Below, piece after piece: positions 1-12,132 of a stretch of 64,000 bases of DNA. The notes under the pieces are model-generated. The model saw only the letters and a program-made list of their open reading frames with translations, did no database searches and was not told the origin of the DNA. Where the stretch lies: positions 38,404 to 102,403 of the forward strand of contig PDHQ01000117.1 in the NCBI GenBank assembly GCA_003339415.1, read 5' to 3'. The translations under genes were made by a program, and so were the position numbers. This stretch comes from Ophiocordyceps camponoti-saundersi (nom. inval.) (taxonomy: Eukaryota > Ascomycota > Sordariomycetes > Hypocreales > Ophiocordycipitaceae). Positions within the stretch are counted from its first letter, which is position 1. Each line of letters opens with the position of its first letter.

Positions 1-2729
1 AACGTCACCGGCATCGGCCAAGGCTCAGGGCAGGCAGGCAGGCAGGCAGGCAACTGCTAGGTCATTATTCGTTCATGCCTTCTACGACCCGCAGCAGTGG
101 CAAGGAAGGAGGGAGGCTCACGTGCCGCGCTGAAAGTGGTGGAGTATTTTTCAATCACGCAGTCCAACGTCTTCTCTCCGTGATTCACTGAAAGGTAGGT
201 CTCTCTGTCTCCGGCTCCGTGACATGAATCACCACTGCCTTTTCAGTGTCTATCCAAGTCTCCCGAAATAGCCTCCCCGAACTTCGTCGAGACCTCTGCG
301 GAAGTCTCCATCGATGCCTCTCCAACATCCCCATTGACGCCTCACCTTAACCTCCCCTTGCTGTCGGCGGCCAAGACCATCTACCTACCCATCTACTCCC
401 ACCCACCAATTCATCAAAAGCTCTCTCGGCCTCTCTCATACGCACAGCACCTTGAGCCGGCTTCTCGTCAACTCGCCCACCCTTCACCGCCCTGCCCTGT
501 TCCATTCGTCTCGAGACTCCCACCCCTCTCCTCCGTTGTCGTTACACGCGACCAGCTGCCGCCATGCGGCCCCTTTCTTTCGTTTCGAAAAACGCCACTG
601 TTCTCAGAAACGAGCGTCGGGCTCAGCGCTACCCACCAGTCTACCTCCATGGTTTTTGAGCCCCCTCGAGTTCGTTGACGGGTCCCCATCCGCCAACTCT
701 CAGTCGACTTTCCTGGCCCATGTCGCTGCCGTCGAAATCTGCTTCTAATTTTGTCAATGCCATACGCTCTGCACCCTTCCGGGTCCCGGCGAACCTTGCT
801 CAACGGTTTGAACCTTGTACTACGTGCGGCGGTTATCGGTCTGATGTCTTCTGGGAGCGTCCTCTCCACCCAAAGTCACGTTGTACGAGAGTCCTTACAC
901 TACGGACCATACCCCTGTCGTTCGTGGGCTCTGCTGTTTGTCCCTGAGGTCGCTACGCAGCCATTGACCAACCAGCATCTTCATAGCCTCGGCACTGCGC
1001 AAGCGCCGGCTCCCTTCCATCTCAGATCCGTGTATCGTCAGACAGCAGAACCGCTGTGTCGGTGCTGGACCTAATACCCAAGTCCTGAGCCCAAGAAAAA
1101 GAAGGAAAAAGTATATGGCCCGTGGAGGCACGCGGAGTTAGGCTCCATGACATTTCGAGCCGTTTTCCAGTCTCGTCAGTATCTACATTGCCTGCGGGCC
1201 GTCCTGACATGGCAAATGTTGAGAGCGAGCCTGACCCATGGCTCTGATGGAGCGTTGCTACTTCCGGAAGCATGCCGAAACCCGATGAGGACCCTGCTCC
1301 TCTTGATGCTTTGACGCCCGCCATGTCTTGGTCCGATGACGGCTTGCCAAGTAAGCCACGGGGGGGGCAAAAGCCTACGGCTAATCTCGCCGCCACGTGG
1401 ACGAGCTCTGAGAAGCTGGCGCGAGCTCTACTTCAGAAAATAGAGTAACGGCGTCAGAGTGTCTAGACAAGGAAAGTCCCCCCTTTTCCTCAGCTTCAGG
1501 GGTGACTCGACCCTGAGCCAGCGACACGGGCCCGAAGCATGGCATTTCAGTCTGGGCGTCCGTCGGAGCGCTTTGTCCCGCCTGATTCGTCTTTCGTTAG
1601 CGTTTCGTTTCTTCGCAAAATTGCCAAAGCGGACGCGACGGGGTTGCACAAGTCCAGGCAGTGACACCAAAACACAGATCCCTGGCCTGCACCCAGTCGT
1701 ATTCAGGTCGGCAAGTGTGGGCAGACTGTTCTCTTCGGGTCGCGTACGACGTCCAGTATGAAAGGAATTGCCGGAATCAGATGTCTGCGGCTCAGTAGGG
1801 TCGATGGGCTCGCCCGAGCCGGAGTCTAGGGACTCTTGGTGCTACGAGGGCGGATGGTGACGAGACAGGAGCCAGAGATATTCATATCAAAGCGAAATTG
1901 AGCCATGGGGAACCACGGACCGACCGCTCATGTTCGAAGCGATTGACCAAAGATAGTAGGCGACTTGCTCTGCTCCCTTGTGCCGAAGCCGAGCTTGGCC
2001 GCAATGTCCGCCGTCTCGGGGCATCGAGACGGCACCGGCCCAGGGGACCGGGACGAGCCAAAGCAGACCCGAGCCTCCTGTCTCGTGCCGTCAACTCCGG
2101 ACGCTTCGGGAGATGCTCGCGGCAGTAGCCAAGAGAGCCGAGAATCTGATTAGGCGAGCATCTGCAGCATCGGGTGTGTTGGCCCAAGGCTTTCCCGCCC
2201 GCCCCCCTTTTTCTCGTCCCCTCCTCTCGCGTACACACACACTCTTTCTCTCTCACACACACACTTGCTATCCCCTTCCCTCTCCCTCCAATTTTCATCT
2301 TCACTCTTGTTCTCTCCACTCTGTTCTGTTTGGTTTACTTTCCTTTCCTCCACTCACTACTTTCTGTTTCCCCACCATCTCGCCTCCTTTAGCTCTCGGA
2401 GGAAAAGAAGGTTATACCAACTCTTCCGGGGCATCATTGTGGACTCGGAGCCCGGTGCGAGGTTCACGTCGGCAGCGGTGAACCGAGCCGACTTGGACCT
2501 CCGGGCAGTGTGCATCGAACCGGCGGTCTGGGCCGGCGAGGCACGCGGCAGACAGCCAATGAGAAGGTTATAACGTGTCTCAAATAGGGAAAAAAAAAGG
2601 CGAGAGCGAAGGGGACCAGGGACGACACATTGATCGGCCGGTTGCATGGTTCAGTTGTCTCTCAGGCTTCGGCAACGTCTTCTTAAACCAACTCCATGTC
2701 TCTTGTCCGTCTCGACGACTTCGGAAGAG
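1..2729. other. Non-coding upstream region
   Basis: I find no supported gene here. Short open frames exist on both strands, but they overlap one another, lack domain character and show no splice logic. A (CAGG)n tract lies at about 28-52. A long pyrimidine-rich tract at about 2200-2400 (TCTC and CACA runs) looks like fungal promoter or 5' leader DNA of the regulator gene that follows. A distant 5' UTR exon cannot be excluded. Confidence 0.5.
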
Positions 2730-4474
2730 ATGGCTATGACCATGGCCGATAACGTTATTAGGAAAGCCTGCGATCGTTGTCACGCCCAAAAGTTGTTGTG
2801 CAAACGCATCGCCGACGAGGCTTGCGAGCGTTGTGTCAGACTACACGCCGAGTGCAAGTCTAGTCCTTCTTTGCGGTATAAGAAGCACAATCACCAACAC
2901 CCACGACAGCAGCAGCAGCAACTACCACCACAGCCTCCTCCTCCTCCTCTTCCTCCTCCTCCACCACCACCACCACCACCACCACCACCTCTTCCTCCAG
3001 CTGCACCTCCCCCTTCACCCACGGCTTTACAACAGCTGCAGCGACAGCAACAACAGCTGCAACAGCTGCAACAGCAACAACAAGATCAACAGCAACATCA
3101 GTCACAGCAACCTCAACCTCAGCATAACACACCACAAGAAGAACAGCCGGTACAGAGTCAACAACAGCTGCAACACGCACAATCAAAGCAGCCCGTACCG
3201 ACGGTAGGCTCCCAGACCATCGTCGTTTCTAGGCGATCTCCGAAAAGACGAAAGACAGAGAGTGAGCCGAGTTCAGAGGCTAGTACGTCACCAATGCCCT
3301 CGCATCGTAACTACTACCCAAGTATGAACCGTCGAGTGGTTGATCATTTCTGACCGTCTGGCCCGTACCCGTAGATCAAGCCGGCTCTCTAACTCCTCAG
3401 AACGAGGAGCTCGCCACGACGAAACACGGCGTGGCCGCACCAGGGGCCGCTCTCGAGCCGGGGGAGTTTGGCTTAAGCTTCGCAGAGATTGCGTTCCTGA
3501 CGCCGTCTCATCCAGACCATCTGTCGGTGATTCCCGGTACGGTCGACAGCTTCCACAGTCCCTTCCCGGAGCCGTGGGAAGCACAGCTCGGGTCCAACCC
3601 GGATCCTTACCATCACATCAACTCCTACGCTACGGGCGTAGTCCCGTTCCAGCCGACGACAAGCGTCCCCAGCGGACGGCCTCAGGTATCAGAGGCGCCG
3701 GAGCGGGTTCGAAGGCAGAGGCTCAAGCAGCGTCGACCGCGACAGATACAACTGCGGCAAGTGGCGCAGGCGCCGGCACAGAGAAGAGAGGCCCCGACAG
3801 TGCACTGGATGGCGCAGCTCTCGGACATCAACAAGCGGCTGCTGGAACTGGCCTCGATGCTACCGCAGCCGCAGCGTCAGCAATGCAACGGCTGGTCGGT
3901 GGACGAGGCGCACGACTTTCCCATCGACGAAATGTTCAAGCTCACGCGAAAGGTGGCCGACATCCTCGACGGGCTGTCGCGCAGCGGGCCCGGCAGCGCC
4001 GACTACCTGGACGGGTCGGACCCGGGCAACTCCATGTTCGTGCTGTCGACGTACGTGCGGCTGCTGGACATGTACCAGCGAGTGTTTTACCTGGTGCGGG
4101 ACGAGGTGCTGCGAGCGCAGTCGGGGGCGGTCTTTAAGTTCTGGAAGCTGCCGGACGTGACGGTGGGATCGTTTGCGGTGGAGTCGATGCCGTCGCTGCA
4201 GATGTCGCTCACGATTCAGCTGGCGGAGGAGTTTCTGAACCGGCTCCGGGGCGCGACGCTGGCCATGGACCCGGCCCTGCGCAAGGACGAGGACCAGTCG
4301 GGGGGCGGGGGTGCGGGAGGGGTCGGCGGCGGCGGCGGCAACGGAGCTGACGGAGACTCTATGTTTTCCGACGTGGTCGACGTGTCGTATCGGGCTGTGA
4401 GGGATAAGGAGGAGAGCTTGGCGAGGCACTTGACGGAGTTACGGGACGACATTGAGGCGTTGCTGGATGGCTGA
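2730..4474 (+). CDS. Zn(II)2Cys6 fungal transcription factor
   Basis: Two exons, 2730-3282 and 3375-4474, encode 550 residues. The 92-bp intron has a GTACGT donor, a CTGAC branch site and a TAG acceptor, and it joins two frames exactly. A binuclear zinc cluster lies near the N-terminus with spacing CX2CX6CX7CX2CX6C (Cys 14, 17, 24, 32, 35, 42), the DNA-binding domain of Gal4-type nuclear regulators. Next come a long polyproline tract and Gln-rich tracts, probably an activation or linker region, and a basic patch that may be a nuclear signal. The C-terminal exon ends in an ordinary helical region with a Gly-rich insert. I start at the Met just before the zinc cluster; an in-frame Met at 2646 would add 28 residues. 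Its targets are unknown. The laccase downstream is the nearest candidate, but only by position. Confidence 0.85.
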
Positions 4475-7170
4475 GCCGCATGTTGCATTCAGCCCTGGCT
4501 TGCTGTTCCTGTTTGTCTGTTTCTCTCACCCCTCACTTTGCCTTGTCTTCTGGTTCAGTCACGATGTGTTGTTAACGGCTTCATTTCTGTTCGATTTTCA
4601 CTTGGCTTGCTTGTTGTCTAGGTAGGGAGAGTGATGAGACTGGAGGTATGATGAGCTCGATAGATGAGAACGAGTTTCAGGTGACGACAACGTTGCATAT
4701 CGGAAGCGTATTTATTCGCCAACGATTTGGGGGGAGGGGGGGGTTCTTTTGTTTACCAGGGGGGAGGGGAAGATACTCAAAATTTCATTCAATGGGATGC
4801 ATGCACACGATACGTCTGACTAGGTAGGTAGGGGAAAGGAAGCGATATGAGATGGAAGCCGAGAAGGGGAAGAGAGAGACGATGACAGTTGATTCTTTCC
4901 TGCGTTGGAAGTGTTTGTCATTCGTTTGGGATTCAGGTTTGGGGGGTTGGGGTTGGGTGATGAGGTATGATGGATGATGGGGAATTAGGTTGGTTCTGTT
5001 GAAGCAGCTAGCAGGGAGGGACGTGTGTCGTGAGGAGGGTGATTTGGGGGGGGGGGGGGGTGAGGAATGAGGGATGAGGGATGAGGATGAGGCTCTTTTG
5101 TGTGTGTTTCTTGGCTTTTGTTTTGGAATAGATATGCACATGTGTACTAACGTATGGATAGATGGGGGTTTGACTTGGGGGCTTGGTTGATGATGGAGGC
5201 GATGGTTTGATGACTTTATTCCCCCCTTTCGAGCTGATGAGTACGATGCATGTAGGATGAGACAACTACAGTCTACAGATACGATGGGGAGACATATCTT
5301 GCTACGGATAGTCTGAGACTCTTGCATGTATGTATGTAAGTAAGTGTGACGAGACCAACATCCGCGAGCCAGCTTTGCGAATTCATGGGAGGGCCAATAG
5401 GGGGGGTGGTTTAGGGAAAGGGGAACGGTTCAACGAGGAGAAATTCCCAGGCCCGTGTCGCCGGGCCGACCAGGGGAATTTTCTCTCTCTCTCTCTGTCT
5501 ATTCTCTCTCTCTCTCTCTTTCTTTCGCTTTCTATCTCGTATTCAGACTTGAACCGTGCTTCGAGCCGGCTCATCTGAAACGGAAAGACGGGAAGAAAAA
5601 AAAAAGGGGGGGGGTAAGGACGGATGATGGATCGATGCGAGCAAACCGATGCTTACACATGGGATGGAATACATTAGGTTAGTTTGCGAGATGGTGATGA
5701 TGTGAAGAGAACGTGTGTCTCGTTGGTGACCGGAGCGGAGTGAATGAATGGACCTGACGCCATCGATTTTTTTTTTTCCCTCCTCATGGCTTGGGAGAGG
5801 TGAGTCTTGGTTTCTTGACAGGGGGGGTGGAAGGGAAAGATGTATGTACTTGCTTTCCAGGGGGCCCTTGTCGGCGTTAAGCAAGTCTGTCGGCCCTCTT
5901 CCTAGACGGGATGGGGATCGGACAGGGATGGGCGGGATGCGATGTCGGCTTTTAGGGGGGGAAAGAATTCTACGGATTACGGATGGTGGTTTACGTGGGA
6001 GTTTGTCTTGGTGCTTTTTTCGTCATGGCGTGGAGGTGGAGGTGCTGGTTGAGGGGATGGGGGGGGAACAGGGGAGGGGAGGGGGGAGTCGGTCGGGCAG
6101 CGGTGGAGGTGGATGGGAAGAAGAAGTAGACGGGGTGGAAGAGAGGATCAAAGTGAGGATGAGGGCTTTTGTAGGTAAGGTATGGCTGCTGCCCATATCC
6201 CGGGGGGGGGGGGGGGGGGGGGGGGTTACAAGGGGTGAGGGGGAGGTGGGAAAGTGGAAGTGGGAGTGAAAGTGGAAGTGGAAAGTGAAAGTAAAGGTGA
6301 AGGTAAAGGTAAAGGTAAAGGTAAAGGTGAGAGTGGAAATGGAGGCAAATCCCCTTGATCAACTACGGTTTGTGCCATAGTGATAGCTGTGCAGATCCTT
6401 TCGGACGGGAACCACTTTATCGCCACTCCAAAGGTCCACTGAAAACCTGCTTCATCCAGGATCCCCCTCTTCCTACTGCTATCCGTACATACTATGTACA
6501 TATGTAGGTAGGTATCTACTTGAAGCCAGCTGGTTTCGGGATAAATAATCGCCGTCTGAGCAGAGACAGGCGGGAAATAACCGCTGTGCCGATAGTTCCT
6601 GTAGCACTGCTATAGTGGCGAGAATTTATTGGTTTCAGGGTGGTGGCGCGCGTGTATGTAGGTATGTATGTATGTATGGAGGCCCTCGACGCTCGTTCCC
6701 TCGTCTTACGTCTTTGTCTTACCTACCTACCAGTATCACCGACATTATTACCCACTGGGCCACTACCTACCTACCTAGGTAGATAGATTATGAATGCTCG
6801 TGCAAGGAAAAACACGCTACTCATCTCTCCAGACTCTCTCCCTGTCTGCCCATCATCCTGCTCTGATCATCCTCCTCGGATCATCCTGTACGGATCAACA
6901 TGTGCATACATACATACACACGTACGGTCACGAATACCCGGAGCAAGGGAAACAAGAGCTCCAGCTCCGTCCATCACATCAACATCAACCAACGCCTGTA
7001 AGCGTGCTCGCAGGACCATCAATTCCCTCATGGCCGTCCTATCTAACAGCAAAAAAACCCTCCTCCGTTCTTGTATACAATCGTTCAAGGGCATCAGAAA
7101 TGAAGATACTATTCCACCTTCCCCTCCCCCCAAAAACCCGGCACGCGCCCGTCTAAGAATGCCTGCTGCA
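4475..7170. other. Repeat-rich intergenic DNA
   Basis: No gene is supported. The interval holds G-runs (15 G at 5046-5060, 24 G at 6202-6225), a GTAAAG hexamer tract, TCTC tracts near 5480-5530, and TAGG/TATG arrays at 6500-6520, 6650-6680 and 6720-6786. Open frames here are low-complexity shadows of these repeats. Confidence 0.6.
6251..6339. repeat. Purine tandem repeat (GTAAAG/GTGGAA type)
   Basis: A purine-rich array of imperfect hexamers begins with GTGGAA/GTGAAA units and ends in near-perfect GTAAAG units (about 6291-6330). It lies just after a 24-nt G homopolymer. It is a simple-sequence repeat with no coding evidence. Confidence 0.8.
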
Positions 7171-9591
7171 TTACAAGCCACTGTCAATCTGGTTGGGGAT
7201 GTTTGTCCTGGTCCATCTCGCCCACTGCCGGCAAGTGTCAGCCACCGTATTGGGTATCCTGAATTGTCGCACAGCCCGCGGGTTGGTGAGGATCTGCATC
7301 AGGAAACCGGCCGAGGCGTGCCAGGCGATGTGGCAGTGGAACATCCAAACGCCTGTCCTTGGTCAGTATCGTCCAGGGGCTTCATAATCCCCTTTGACAT
7401 ACCTGGATTGTCAATGGCATCGAACTGCATGGCCAGGAAGCCATTCTTCTGCAACATGTAAACGTCCCGACGTTCAGGATTCTGTGGCCGAACAATGGAT
7501 CCGTCCCATCTCCCGACGCCTTCGTTCAAGATCTGCATATTGAAGCCGTGAAGATGCATAGGATGGCTGCAAGAACCTCGTTAGCGCTGGTAGAGTGCCA
7601 GGATGACGAGAGTTACTCACGCAACGGGACTCAAGTTGTTCACCACTATCCGGACGCTTCTCGCCTGCGGAAGAGCACTTAGATCACCCCTGACTCTTGC
7701 CACGTTCGTCAGGTCCACCGCCGCTCGCACGTTCCATATGGGATCGAAGGAGTAGTTGCCGAGGTTGCTGAGGAGGAGCGTTGGGGCGTTGTAGTTGGTC
7801 CTTTCAGACACGCCGCCCATCCGCCAGAGGGTGATGCCGCTGCCGTTGACAAAGGTATCGATATCAAAGATCCACACCAAATCAGGCTTGACCACCGGAA
7901 TTCTCATAACAGGGACGGTGATGGCGAGCGGGTCGTTGGCGCACGTTCCGGGGTCCGGGATGTTCCACGGTATGGATGTGGGAATCCTCACGTTGGCCAG
8001 ACTGATAACGCCAGGTGCGAGTTCATTATCCAGAGTTTTCGCGTTCCTCACACCCGTCGCATGTCTGTCGACGTAGTTGATGATGGCCAGGGCTTGCGGC
8101 TGGGCCGTGAGACTGCAAATCTCCGATATGTTGCTTCGCATCCAGTAGGCATCCAGAGGACCGTCGGCCTTGACGATTACATCCTGGCGTTGACCAATAC
8201 CTAGGGTCACCACCGCTGTCTCATACGGCTCAACGGGAACGAAGTCATTTGCGATGACCAGCAGCTTATGCCCGTCGATCGAAAAGCGTTGCAAGCCCTC
8301 CGCTCCGGCATTGATCAACCGTAACCGGTATGTTTTCCCACGCTCAAACTCGAACACGGCGGGGCCGGCATTGCTGTTGCAAGGTCTGTTGTCCCTTTGC
8401 GCAGCAACAGAGCAGTTGAAGACCATTTTGCCGTTGATCAAGTTGTTATCTGATAGGAAGATGCCTCCAGTGAAGGGTGACAGCGTCTCCTCGACCAGGG
8501 TAAAGTAATCCTTGTGGTAATAGTCCGAGATGAGGATTGGGCCCGCATCGAAGTCGTACGGAACAGTCTCAGGTCCGTAGATGATGATGGCACCGAAAAG
8601 ACCGCCAGCCCATTGGGCTGAATAATGGCTGTGCCACCAGGTGGTGCCATACAGCTGGGCGTCAAATACGTAGGTAAAGGACTCTCCGGGTGGGATAGGG
8701 CATTGCGTGACGCCTGGCACACCGTCTTCCCACGGCGTACCCTGCTGAAGGAAGCCGTGCCAATGCATAGAGACACCCTCTCCCGGGTCTCTGATATCGT
8801 TGTGGACCGTGACTTGGATCGTGTCTCCCCAGTTGGCTTCGATAGTCGGCCCCGGGAATTGACCGTTGACCAGGAGGACTTGCTTAAGGTAACCATCCGC
8901 TGCGATGACAGTGCGGCTAACGGTCCATTCGTAGCGTCTGATAACACCAGTGCGAGGATAGTCATGATAGTAGTTCGTGAACTTGTTATATCTGCTCCAT
9001 GGGAAGCCATTCGGGAGAGGGTTGTTGAGAAGGAAAGGTGGGAAGTATGACTGAGCCGGTGTGCCCAGCCTCGATCTCCTATACCTCTCGTTAGTAACGG
9101 CTTCGCGAGGCCAGAGAACGCTCAACGGACCCGTTCGTCACGGCCTGGCTCAGCTGCGGTCTGAAGCCTGCGTTGAACCTGGTGAAGGGGAAGGCGAAAG
9201 CCTTGAGGACGTGTTCGGCATCCGGGCCCAAGAAGAGTTCTAAAAACTGCCTTGAAAGGCCCTGGCCAAATCCATAGTTTTCCGAAGTCATGAACCTTGA
9301 CAATCCCTTTGGCGATCCATCCGACCAAGATTCGTGAGGTTTGCTCACGCCATGTTCTGGCACCGGCGGCTTGTTCGGGCTGGTAGGCGCCTTTTCTGGA
9401 GTTGGAGAGGCAGCCACCTTTTCATGGCTTGGAGGGACGGCCGTCTTGTCGTGAGCTGGAGGAGCGGCCGCCTTGTCGTGAGCTGGATCGCGAGCTGGAG
9501 GAGAGGCAGCCTGGTCGTGACCTGCAGCGGTGACCGCCTGACAAGGAAGAATCAGGCATACAGCAGCCAGGAAGGCACGCGAGAGCTTCAT
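7171..9591 (-). CDS. Secreted multicopper oxidase (ascomycete laccase)
   Basis: Four exons (9131-9591, 7621-9078, 7403-7566, 7171-7352) give 754 residues; the introns are 52, 54 and 50 bp. The first intron carries a perfect TACTAAC branch site with a GTCCGT donor. Laccases oxidise phenols and reduce O2 to water outside the cell or in the wall. All four copper-binding segments are visible: HWHGF, WWHSHYSAQ, HPMHLHG and HCHIAWH. The residue ten after the ligand Cys is Phe, so there is no axial Met. The chain ends in DSGL, the C-terminal plug typical of ascomycete laccases, directly at the stop codon. A signal peptide (about 1-22) is followed by an unusual tandem repeat of about nine residues (HDKxAxPPx, residues 25-70) before the first cupredoxin domain. 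It may act in pigment, lignin or phenolic chemistry; the substrate is unknown. Confidence 0.93.
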
Positions 9592-11107
9592 GGCTGCTAG
9601 ATCTGGTTATCGAGGTAACAATCTGAGAAGACAACGCAACTGTGGTCGACAAGCTCCTCCTTTATCCAAGATGGATAAAACATATATATGCTGGTCCTGC
9701 TACCAAGCCTCTGATCATTGCAAAGCTGTTATCGGCTGGGTATTTTGAATGCCAAAACAACAACCAGCAGTTGCGAGAAATGCCCATCCATGGAAGGAAT
9801 CGTCCGGCAGTCATGTTTCAGGCGCATCAAGGGTCGCAGTCTCGAGGGAGGCGGCGCGGCGGAGGCTGCTAGGACATAACGGAACGCTTCTAGAGACACA
9901 CACAGCTCTCTAAAATTTGCAGCAAATTACCCACCAAGGTTGCCAAGGCAAATTCAAGGCAAACTCCCGTTTATCTAGAGTTATGAGAGTTCGAAGTTGA
10001 CGCAAGAAACTGGTGAGCAAGGAGGAATAGATGTTCGAGCCAACCCACTACCAAAGAAATTGGATCATGCCTCGTACCTGGAATCACTCCAATCAGCAGT
10101 ATTCGAACTGGAAAAAGTCATCTGACTGAATGAAGCATGTCGTCTGAGGAAGATGAGAGCCAGATACACTACTGAGAATATCGAGGTTGGGAGGCTGATA
10201 TCTGATGGCTTTGATTCCATGGCCAAACCTCTCGCCGGATTTCAGTTGCAGAGAATCTGCTAGCAAGAGAAAAACTGGTACCTCAACTCCACTGTTGTCT
10301 AAGAACTTGAATTCTGATTTCCGGCTTCTCATGTATACCCTTTACACACAAACATGCTGTTTCTCAACATGCAAGAGGCATCTTGTCGGGTGACTATAGC
10401 TGATTTCTCTCATCCCCATCTCCTTCAACACAAGATAGTTGCTGTTCAAGCCCTGTCTCTCGGCTCGGAACGCGGTCTCAGTAGTCGTCGAAAGCACGTT
10501 AGCTTGGAACGCCGACTGCGGCCTAGATGTCCATGTTTGAAACTAGCGGCGATGCTTCGCGGGAGCCCTTCATGTACAGCGACTGACGCCGAGGAATGTT
10601 TGTCCTCGGGAGCTGGACGGCCCGCTGTGTTTTTTTCCCATCGTTATCAAGAAGGGGTTGATCACACGACACACCCCCTCAATCAAGTCTATGGCGTCGC
10701 TCATGGCGATTCCCAAGTCGTTCACGAAGCATTATCTCTCAACGTCAACGTCTGATGTGTATGCCCCTTGCCTCGTCAGCCTCCACGTTTCTTCACCGGT
10801 CTTCTCCCAGCAACGCTCACCAACCCATTCCGCTTTGTCATTCCCTTACTAGCCACGCTTCTCTATGCTCAGTCGCCCACTGCTCAACCACTCCTCCACG
10901 AGGTAAGACGTGGTCGAGATATCGACTCTCAGTATAAGCCTTGCGTATCCTGTTTCAACCTCTTAAGTCAAGACTCTTTCTTGCCACAGGATCTGGCCCT
11001 GGTCATGATGCGGTTTTACGAATGCAGGTGCCCTCCAGGTTCGCCACGGAACGTTTCCCATGGCTACGATAATGATAAATGTCGTCGTGATGGCGGCGGC
11101 ACAGACA
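9592..11107. other. Intergenic region between divergent laccase and small secreted protein gene
   Basis: This is the shared upstream DNA of two divergent genes. Apart from the laccase promoter elements and the TATA box at its right end, I see nothing firm. A frame around 10691-11112 has a hydrophobic stretch, but I could not build it into a credible gene. Confidence 0.5.
9661..9689 (-). promoter_or_regulatory. Likely laccase core promoter with inverted TTTATCC/GGATAAA
   Basis: A TATATATA-like stretch (9682-9689) lies about 90 bp upstream of the laccase start codon. Beside it is a perfect 7-bp inverted repeat, TTTATCC-AAGAT-GGATAAA, which contains two facing GATAA cores. The base before GATA is G, so it is not an ideal AreA-type site. 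Functional meaning is inference. Confidence 0.35.
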
Positions 11108-11116
11108 TATAAAAAG
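11108..11116 (+). promoter_or_regulatory. TATA box of small secreted protein gene
   Basis: TATAAAAAG lies 115 bp upstream of the ATG at 11231 in otherwise mixed-composition DNA. Position and sequence fit a strong TATA element for an inducible gene. Confidence 0.55.
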
Positions 11117-11230
11117 TACCATGGGCTCGCCCCATCAGCATCAAGTTGTCAATCCTCGACATCGCCAAGTACTCGCAATCTCAGCCTTTAACATCAGATT
11201 CTAAACATCAGGTCATCAAAGTCCATCACC

Positions 11231-11776
11231 ATGAAGGTAGGAATTCCTGCTATACCGATAAACTTTCCGCTTATTCTCTTTCCAGTTCTTCGGCCTGTTA
11301 CTCGCTGCCATGTGGGCATTGGTTGCAAACGCTGCTAAACTGAACACCGTCGACAACTACAGCAAGTAGCCGACTTCCCGCTTGGATGCAACTTCGCTAA
11401 TCAAATTAAATCAGGAGTTATCCGCAGTGTCATAAGCAGAGAGCCGGGGGTAAGTTCTTTTCCCCATCATCTTCTCAACAGCGTCTAATGTAAAACAGTG
11501 CCTCTCGCTGCCTCCAGTTTGCAAAACTGGCTTGGAAGACCTGATAAACGACATGTCTGTTGCTACCGCTGAGCAAAGCACGGCAAGGATCAAGGCCGCG
11601 TTGGGAGGATTTCTCTCTGGACTCGGGAGGGTAAGATTGAACTCGTCGACTTCTCGATGCCCTTCAGCCGAGATTGACTCTCGTCACAGCACGAAAACTG
11701 CGTCCCGTTCCTCAACCAGTGTGCCGACAGGGTCTACGCCACGATAGTGGCCAACAGTCAACGGAGGCCTGTTTGA
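11231..11776 (+). CDS. Small secreted four-cysteine protein, five exons
   Basis: This gene is invisible as a simple ORF. Exons 11231-11236, 11286-11365, 11428-11449, 11499-11630 and 11690-11776 join in frame to 108 residues. The introns are 49-62 bp with GTAGGA, GTAGCC, GTAAGT and GTAAGA donors, and CTAAT branch sites are visible in two of them. The first exon is only ATG-AAG. The protein opens with a clear signal peptide (MKFFGLLLAAMWALVANAA), leaving about 89 mature residues with four Cys that could form two disulfides. The middle is a helical stretch (LEDLINDM to LGGFLSGLG). Intron 2 could also splice at an earlier CAG, but that product hits a stop. I recognise no family. Such proteins in fungi include effectors and other small exported factors, so effector candidacy is inference. 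Confidence 0.75.
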
Positions 11777-12132
11777 GATGATGGGCGAATGTAGGGACTG
11801 TAAATCTATTATCATCATCAGTGTATGAACTTGGGTGGACAGGCGATGTTATGGCCAGCTTGACAAAACCTAGGTAATAAGATCATGGCCTTGGTCGATT
11901 TGCTACTTGATGATGTTGAGATTCCTTCTTCCGAGAATAAAACGTTAACAATGTATGTGTTTCTCCCACGAAGCGGTGGTTTTGGCCAAAGACGGCTCGA
12001 GTCAACGACCTCGAGGAGGACGAAGATGGTTGTATGTATCGAGTCCAGAGTCTGAGCCGTAGGTCTACCAAGGTATGTATATTTGGATACAGCTACTTAC
12101 ACAGCTCATCACCGTATCTCGTACGTTTCGAA
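11777..12132. other. Short intergenic region
   Basis: The likely 3' flanks of two converging genes (small secreted protein on plus, conserved protein on minus). I see no further feature. Confidence 0.5.
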